Shown here: positions 6,308 through 9,670 of the stretch, in pieces | Numbering within the stretch: the first letter of the stretch is position 1 | Layout of the letters: every line of letters begins with the position of its first letter | From: Candidatus Poseidoniales archaeon | GTDB taxonomy: Archaea; Thermoplasmatota; Poseidoniia; Poseidoniales; Poseidoniaceae | Reading direction: 5' to 3' | Assembly: GCA_003602665.1 (NCBI GenBank) | Contig: QQSG01000032.1 | Span: 3,287-12,956 of the forward strand | Length of the DNA stretch: 9,670 bases | Made by a program: the position numbers and the translations under genes | Notes under the pieces: model-generated | Seen by the model: the letters and a program-made list of their open reading frames with translations, nothing else | Told to the model about the DNA's origin: nothing | Databases searched by the model: none

Positions 6308-6889
6308 TTAAACAGGGACGGCGCGGATCAAGCCACGCAGTGGGACGTTATCGATTTCGTTTCGGGCAGTTTTATTGACAAGTACCAAGGCAAGAACCAC
6401 TTCTCCACCAGCAGCCCTGATAGCAGCAATAGTTTGACTCATTGTTACGCCGCTCGATAATACGTCGTCGATAATGACGACCTTCTTGCCGCCTCCAACT
6501 TGACCGTATTTGCTAGACAAAGCACCAGCTCCAGGCTCTCCATCGACATTTCTGTGTATCGCAACTTCAACATCCAGCGCTTGTGCAACTTCATGAGCAA
6601 AAGCGATTCCATTAATTGAAATCCCGACGACAATTTCAGCTTCATCAAATTCTTCTAAGACCACATCTGCCATTATATTGCCAATTGCTGTGATACGTGC
6701 TGGTCTGACCCCGATTGTACGCCATCCGATTTGAACATCCGTTGGACGCCGTTCGGTGTTTGTACCAGTCAGCAGCCAAGCAATTGTATCTTGGGACAGA
6801 GAAAGTTCATCAGCAATTTGTTGTGAATTCAACCCATCCTTTCGAAGGTTTGTAGCGATTGTTTTCAACTCTTCAATACTTGAGACCAT
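6308..6889 (-). CDS. gfcR: Orotate phosphoribosyltransferase-like regulator (GfcR family)
   Basis: A 193-residue protein with an N-terminal helix-turn-helix and a type I phosphoribosyltransferase domain. The helix-turn-helix is at about 19-41 (GLNSQQIADELSLSQDTIAW). The PRPP-binding loop VVIIDDVLSSGVTM is at 137-150. This fusion is the 'PyrE-like' archaeal family. Its haloarchaeal member GfcR activates glycolytic genes such as those for sugar degradation and pyruvate kinase. The C-terminal VPLRGLIRAVPV also fits the family. It is therefore probably a transcription factor with a ligand-sensing PRT fold rather than a pyrimidine-synthesis enzyme; its targets here are unknown. ATG 6889 is chosen over an upstream TTG at 6949. 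Homologues begin close to the helix-turn-helix, and AAGGA lies about ten bases before this ATG. The next gene, LysRS, follows after 8-base GGAG spacing, and aIF2-beta diverges upstream. Confidence 0.85.
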   Translation of the reverse strand: MVSSIEELKTIATNLRKDGLNSQQIADELSLSQDTIAWLLTGTNTERRPTDVQIGWRTIGVRPARITAIGNIMADVVLEEFDEAEIVVGISINGIAFAHEVAQALDVEVAIHRNVDGEPGAGALSSKYGQVGGGKKVVIIDDVLSSGVTMSQTIAAIRAAGGEVVLALVLVNKTARNEIDNVPLRGLIRAVPV

Positions 6890-6982
6890 CGTAATCAATT
6901 CCTTCCAAAGGGCCACCCTCCATGAATCCTTTGCCCATTTTCGACCCAAAGCCTTGAAGAGAAAGGGGTGTCAGGAGGAACC
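6890..6982. promoter_or_regulatory. Divergent gap between gfcR-like gene and aIF2-beta
   Basis: This 93-base gap must hold promoters for both directions if ATG 6889 and ATG 6983 are the true starts. I could not find a clear TATA box for either gene; the stretch is comparatively GC-rich for a promoter. Part of it may be coding if the regulator starts at TTG 6949. Confidence 0.35.
6973..6978 (+). promoter_or_regulatory. Strong Shine-Dalgarno site for aIF2-beta
   Basis: AGGAGG ends four bases before ATG 6983. It is the strongest ribosome-binding site in the window. It fixes the start at 6983 rather than GTG 6968, which would place the site inside the gene. It implies a leadered mRNA. Confidence 0.7.
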
Positions 6983-7393
6983 ATGAGCGACTTTGACTAT
7001 GAATCTCTTCTCAAGCGAGCACGTGAGAACATTCCTGAGGATATCTCCTCTCGTGCTCGATGGAGGCTCCCTGAACCACAGATTATGATTGAAGGTTCGA
7101 ATACCATTCTACGAAACTTTACAGAAGTCGTTGGAATGATGGATCGTGATGACAATCACGTTTACCAGTATATCTTGAATGAATTAGGAACTTCTGGGTC
7201 CAGAGACGGCCCTCGTGCTCGATTTAAAGGACGTATTCCACCAAAGCGATTGAAAAAAGCAATTGTCGGGTATGTAAATACTTACATCAAGTGCACTCAA
7301 TGTGGTGCTCCTGATACAGTCTTCGTAAAACAAGACCGAACAACGCTCCTGAAATGCCAAGCATGCGGTGCAACAAGACCAGTTAAACTTTGA
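6983..7393 (+). CDS. Translation initiation factor aIF2 subunit beta
   Basis: A complete 136-residue aIF2-beta, the normal archaeal length. It is one of three subunits of the factor that brings Met-tRNAi to the small ribosomal subunit with GTP. The N-terminal helix (DFDYESLLKRARENIPED, near the start) docks on the gamma subunit in known structures. The central alpha-beta domain includes IEGSNTILRNFTEVVGMMDR and GRIPPKRLKKAIVGYV. The C-terminal zinc ribbon has all four cysteines, in KCTQCGAPDT and KCQACGATRPV. It is divergent from the GfcR-like regulator. Its TGA stop (7391-7393) is directly followed, with no spacer, by the stop of the oppositely oriented ferredoxin gene. Confidence 0.95.
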   Translation: MSDFDYESLLKRARENIPEDISSRARWRLPEPQIMIEGSNTILRNFTEVVGMMDRDDNHVYQYILNELGTSGSRDGPRARFKGRIPPKRLKKAIVGYVNTYIKCTQCGAPDTVFVKQDRTTLLKCQACGATRPVKL

Positions 7394-7738
7394 TCACTCA
7401 GATTCGAGTTTCATCAAATTGTCTGTACTAACCGTGCCATCTTTTAGATGTTGAATGATGGATGTAATGTCCATGTCATTTGATAATGTATACCAGGTTC
7501 CTTCCGGATATACGACGCAGGCAATTCCATTCTCACAGAAATCAAGGCATCCTGATTTTTGAACTCGAATAGATGGAAGCCCTTCATCTCGAATTGCTTG
7601 TTTGATGCGTGGTAATAACTCGAGACTTCCACGATTCTTGCAACTTGGACGAGCGGATCCAGTTGGTCGTTCGTGACCGCAAATGAACATATGCCGGTCA
7701 TATCCAGGCGACTTTCTCCCCTTAGGATCAATTGCCAT
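7394..7738 (-). CDS. Thioredoxin-like [2Fe-2S] ferredoxin
   Basis: A 114-residue protein of the thioredoxin-like [2Fe-2S] ferredoxin group, which also gives the NuoE/HoxE-type domain. The cluster ligands fit C20 and C33 (MFICGHERPTGSARPSCKNR, a C-x12-C spacing) and C64 and C68 (SGCLDFCENG, C-x3-C). C74 is extra. ACVVYPEGTWYTLSN after the second pair, and the later IIQHLKDGTV, are also family-like. It should carry electrons in the cytoplasm; the partner is unknown. ATG 7738 is used, with GGAG about nine bases upstream inside the end of the preceding gene; ATG 7690 (MFICGHERP) is a shorter alternative. It starts four bases after the pterin dehydratase stop, so the two are surely one transcript. 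Confidence 0.88.
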   Translation of the reverse strand: MAIDPKGRKSPGYDRHMFICGHERPTGSARPSCKNRGSLELLPRIKQAIRDEGLPSIRVQKSGCLDFCENGIACVVYPEGTWYTLSNDMDITSIIQHLKDGTVSTDNLMKLESE

Positions 7739-7742
7739 TGAA

Positions 7743-8015
7743 TCATTCTCCGAGAGTATTGATCAGTGTTGCAAGGTCATAATCCATTTCAGTAATGGCC
7801 TTTGCATCATGTGTTGTGAGTTCAATTACCACATATCCCCATCCAAAATGGATGTCAGCATGGTGATTCTTTTGTTCACACAATATACTCACTTCATCGA
7901 CAAATGACTTGGCTTGCAAGAAGTTTTCAAATTCAAACTCACGCATGAGACATTGCTCTACAACAGACCAACCCTCTGGGGCCTCCATATGTTCATCCCC
8001 AAAGATGAGCGTCAT
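7743..8015 (-). CDS. Pterin-4a-carbinolamine dehydratase (PCD/DCoH family)
   Basis: A 90-residue protein of the normal PCD length. The family dehydrates 4a-hydroxytetrahydropterin, made by pterin-dependent hydroxylases. The active-site signature is clear: EQKNHHADIHFGWGYVVIEL, with His51 and His52, then His69 in LTTHDAKAITEMDYDLA. The 17-residue gap from the second to the third histidine equals that of mammalian DCoH. The start ATG 8015 (MTLIFGDEH) is chosen over TTG 8039 and ATG 7988, because it restores the usual first strand. This makes the gene overlap the preceding one by 23 bases. No aromatic amino-acid hydroxylase or other pterin enzyme is in the window, so the substrate here is unproven. 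In some organisms this family is tied to molybdopterin enzymes. Confidence 0.88.
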   Translation of the reverse strand: MTLIFGDEHMEAPEGWSVVEQCLMREFEFENFLQAKSFVDEVSILCEQKNHHADIHFGWGYVVIELTTHDAKAITEMDYDLATLINTLGE

Positions 8016-8436
8016 CGTTGCCTGTGGTTTCTTTCTCAACCTTTTCGTGAAGCGTAGAACGACGCTTCATATCTTCTCTTTCATAAGCAAGGAGTTCCTT
8101 GTCATCGATGTATGCTGGGCGCATGTGAGCTACGAGAACAATCTGAACAATGGTATCTCGGGAAACGAATCTACGGGCTCCGCTTTCGTCAAGAATTTCA
8201 AGACTCGATTTTCCAGATGAGATCAAACGGCCACGAATCCATTGTTCTGAATCCGTAAGAAATGCTCTTGCATCGATCTGAATTTCAACGATATCATCTC
8301 TTCGCAGCCCATTACGTCGCTCTAGAAGATCGCCATGGGTTATCCCTTGTATGCTGTCCAAGTCGGGTGAGCCAAGTTCTTTCCATAAGGAGGTAGCCCA
8401 TTTTGGGAGTTCTACTTTCGATGATTTTTTCGCCAT
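7993..8436 (-). CDS. Hypothetical 147-residue protein, possible small beta-barrel
   Basis: First gene of a minus-strand trio with the pterin dehydratase and ferredoxin. I do not recognise the family. The N-terminus is basic, followed by a helical stretch (about 10-45). Residues 47-105 alternate in a strand-like way (DIVEIQIDARAFL, QWIRGRLISSGKSSLEILDE, RRFVSRDTIVQIVLVAHMRP). This resembles an SH3- or Sm-like small barrel with the order 'modify-GRL-store-RRF-RDTIV'. A charged helix (about 110-137) ends the protein. The barrel is inferred from pattern only, and RNA binding would be a guess. ATG 8436 has no Shine-Dalgarno site. An 11-base odd palindrome lies six bases upstream of it. The 3' end overlaps the next gene by 23 bases, which implies coupled translation. 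Confidence 0.7.
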   Translation of the reverse strand: MAKKSSKVELPKWATSLWKELGSPDLDSIQGITHGDLLERRNGLRRDDIVEIQIDARAFLTDSEQWIRGRLISSGKSSLEILDESGARRFVSRDTIVQIVLVAHMRPAYIDDKELLAYEREDMKRRSTLHEKVEKETTGNDDAHLWG

Positions 8437-8547
8437 GTATCGCTCTGAGAGCCGACCCTACATGAACAATGTGCAATTACAACATCCACGACATTTTGAT
8501 GTGATGGGTTCATGAAGGGTTGTCGCTCCGGATGACATGGGGTACCT
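8437..8547. promoter_or_regulatory. Divergent promoter region between the trio and Nog1
   Basis: This 111-base gap separates two genes that point away from each other. It holds an inverted pair, CATGAAC (8461-8467) and GTTCATG (8508-8514), 40 bases apart, which could be two halves of a shared operator. I did not find an unambiguous TATA box. For Nog1, GGGG lies six bases upstream of ATG 8548. Confidence 0.35.
8442..8452. promoter_or_regulatory. Short odd palindrome upstream of the 8436 start
   Basis: GCTCT-G-AGAGC has perfect 5-base arms and lies five to six bases before ATG 8436, where a ribosome site would normally be. It could be an operator or a small hairpin. It may equally be a chance repeat. 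Confidence 0.25.
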
Positions 8548-9663
8548 ATGAAGGTGACATGGCGTCAATTGCCAACTGTGCTGTTTGAGGATGAGGTCCT
8601 CGACAAAGCATTCTCTAGGGCTCGAAAGGCTGCAGACCGAGTCGATGACTACAATCGTGTCTTTCGTACGAGAAAACAACTGACTCGTATGATCCAAACT
8701 GCAGCAGATATCATTGACACACTGTTCAGGGAAACCGTTCAGACCTGGCCGTCATTAGATCACTCTCCACAATTTGATCTCGCAATGATTGAGGCCTGTG
8801 TTGGTACTGATGATTATCGCCATCACCTCTCAATGCTTCAATGGGGCGGGACTCAAGTTCTACGCATTGCTACTCAAAACACACGAAAGATTGTACGAAC
8901 CGCACAAATTGAACTGATGCATGAGGCTCGTAGGGAAGCCTATGGACGAATTGGTTCGATTCTCGGACGTGTTGGCCCATCCTTAAAGTGGCTCAATGAG
9001 GCTCGGGAAACTCTCAAAGCTCTTCCTCAAATCGAAACATTGCTTCCTTGTATCGTCGTTTGTGGTGCACCCAACGTAGGGAAGTCGGCTTTCATTTCAG
9101 CACTCTCATCTGGAAATATGGAAGTGAATCATTATCCTTTCACAACAAAACAGATTCACGTTGGGCATTTTACCCATCGTCGATTGGTGCATCAATTGGT
9201 TGACACCCCAGGATTGCTTGATAGGCCGATGAGTCGAAGGAATGCCATTGAACAACAAGCCATTGCTGCGCTTGAGAACATAGGCTCTCTAGTCCTGTTT
9301 CTTCTTGATACAAGTGAAGCATGTGGAACACCGCTCGAAGAACAATTGAATTTGCTTGAAGACGTAGATCGTCTGCTCCCTGGCACTGATATGCTCGTAG
9401 TCACCTCAAAGGCAGATCTCCTCACACCACGTCCAGAAGGATGGGATATCGTCCAGCAAGAAGAACTGGCATGGAGAGAAGCTGGCTCGAAAGGAACGCC
9501 AGAATTGCCTCTACTCTACGACCAAGAAGGCCGTCCAACAATGAGTGCCACAGAAGAAGTCGGACTTGATGCGTTACGTTTAGAAATCGTTCGAAGAGTC
9601 AAAGCCGCTCAACCTATCGATCCAATGAAGTTGCCAGAAGGCTGGCATAGAAGAGACGAGTGA
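8548..9663 (+). CDS. Nog1-family GTPase
   Basis: A complete 371-residue GTPase of the Obg/Nog1 superfamily. In eukaryotes Nog1 acts in large-subunit ribosome assembly, and archaeal proteins are shorter and presumed to do the same. Residues about 1-165 are the helical Nog1 N-terminal domain (FSRARKAADRVDDYNRVFR; KWLNEARETLKALP just before the G domain). The P-loop is GAPNVGKS at 173-180, switch I has YPFTT at 196-200, and switch II is DTPG at 219-222. The G4 box reads TSKADL (286-291), with Ser in place of the usual Asn of NKxD. The G5 box is MSATEEVGLDAL (332-343). The start ATG 8548 has GGGG six bases upstream. It is divergent from the ferredoxin/PCD trio, and its TGA ends seven bases before the window edge. 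Confidence 0.93.
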   Translation: MKVTWRQLPTVLFEDEVLDKAFSRARKAADRVDDYNRVFRTRKQLTRMIQTAADIIDTLFRETVQTWPSLDHSPQFDLAMIEACVGTDDYRHHLSMLQWGGTQVLRIATQNTRKIVRTAQIELMHEARREAYGRIGSILGRVGPSLKWLNEARETLKALPQIETLLPCIVVCGAPNVGKSAFISALSSGNMEVNHYPFTTKQIHVGHFTHRRLVHQLVDTPGLLDRPMSRRNAIEQQAIAALENIGSLVLFLLDTSEACGTPLEEQLNLLEDVDRLLPGTDMLVVTSKADLLTPRPEGWDIVQQEELAWREAGSKGTPELPLLYDQEGRPTMSATEEVGLDALRLEIVRRVKAAQPIDPMKLPEGWHRRDE

Positions 9664-9670
9664 ATTCACA

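Noticed and set aside
6889..6949. TTG 6949 as the start of the GfcR-like gene
   Set aside because: It would add 20 residues not typical of the family ahead of the helix-turn-helix. ATG 6889 has a plausible ribosome site. An upstream start cannot be fully ruled out.
8461..8514. CATGAAC / GTTCATG pair as a confident operator
   Set aside because: Seven-base arms 40 bases apart are easy to find by chance when any spacing is allowed. It is noted only within the gap entry.
8458..8697. Minus-strand Cys-rich frame (79 codons) opposite the Nog1 5' end
   Set aside because: It overlaps the start of Nog1, and the CRGCC-like cysteines come from the antisense of non-coding bases. No ribosome site or family match is visible.
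1..9670. CRISPR array, transposon, phage, toxin-antitoxin, tRNA or rRNA genes
   Set aside because: I found no direct repeat units with spacers, transposase or integrase motifs, terminal inverted repeats, tRNA-like folds or rRNA-like stretches on either strand.

Overview
The window most resembles a planktonic archaeon of the Marine Group II (Poseidoniales/Thermoplasmatota) type. The argument is as follows. It carries archaeal translation initiation factor aIF2-beta, a class I lysyl-tRNA synthetase, a short archaeal-type Nog1 GTPase, a GfcR-type 'orotate phosphoribosyltransferase-like' regulator and a GIDE-domain membrane protein. It also has two zinc-ribbon proteins of unknown role, one with a SAP domain and membrane helices and one with a Lys/Ala/Pro-rich linker. 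The lineage is inferred from gene content and was not tested by phylogeny. No rRNA, tRNA, CRISPR array, insertion sequence or integrase is visible. This is compact chromosomal DNA with eleven protein genes and gaps that are mostly under 115 bases.

Layout. (1) Positions 3-2135, plus strand: the 3' part of a GIDE-domain membrane protein, then an acetyl-CoA acetyltransferase (thiolase). A perfect 15-base odd palindrome lies directly against the first possible start codon of the thiolase. (2) Positions 2149-6889, minus strand, read right to left: GfcR-like regulator, class I LysRS (14-base gap), a zinc-ribbon/coiled-coil protein, an N-terminally short TspO/MBR protein, and a SAP + four-helix + zinc-ribbon membrane protein. 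The last has its own TATA-like promoter. (3) Positions 6983-7393, plus strand: aIF2-beta, divergent from the GfcR gene and with the clearest Shine-Dalgarno site in the window. (4) Positions 7394-8436, minus strand: a tight three-gene cluster of an unknown 147-residue protein, a pterin-4a-carbinolamine dehydratase and a thioredoxin-like [2Fe-2S] ferredoxin. (5) Positions 8548-9663, plus strand: the Nog1 GTPase, divergent from that cluster.

How the genes may work together. aIF2-beta, LysRS and Nog1 serve translation and ribosome assembly. GfcR-like proteins link a phosphoribosyltransferase fold to transcription control of central carbon metabolism, and thiolase belongs to acetyl-CoA/acetoacetyl-CoA metabolism. 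The three membrane-associated proteins (GIDE, TspO, SAP-zinc ribbon) have no assigned pathway here. The points most worth following are the unknown zinc-ribbon protein, the SAP-membrane-zinc-ribbon fusion, the TspO that lacks its first helix, the LysRS without its zinc-ribbon cysteines, and the thiolase palindrome. I saw no defence system or mobile element, and I do not claim one.
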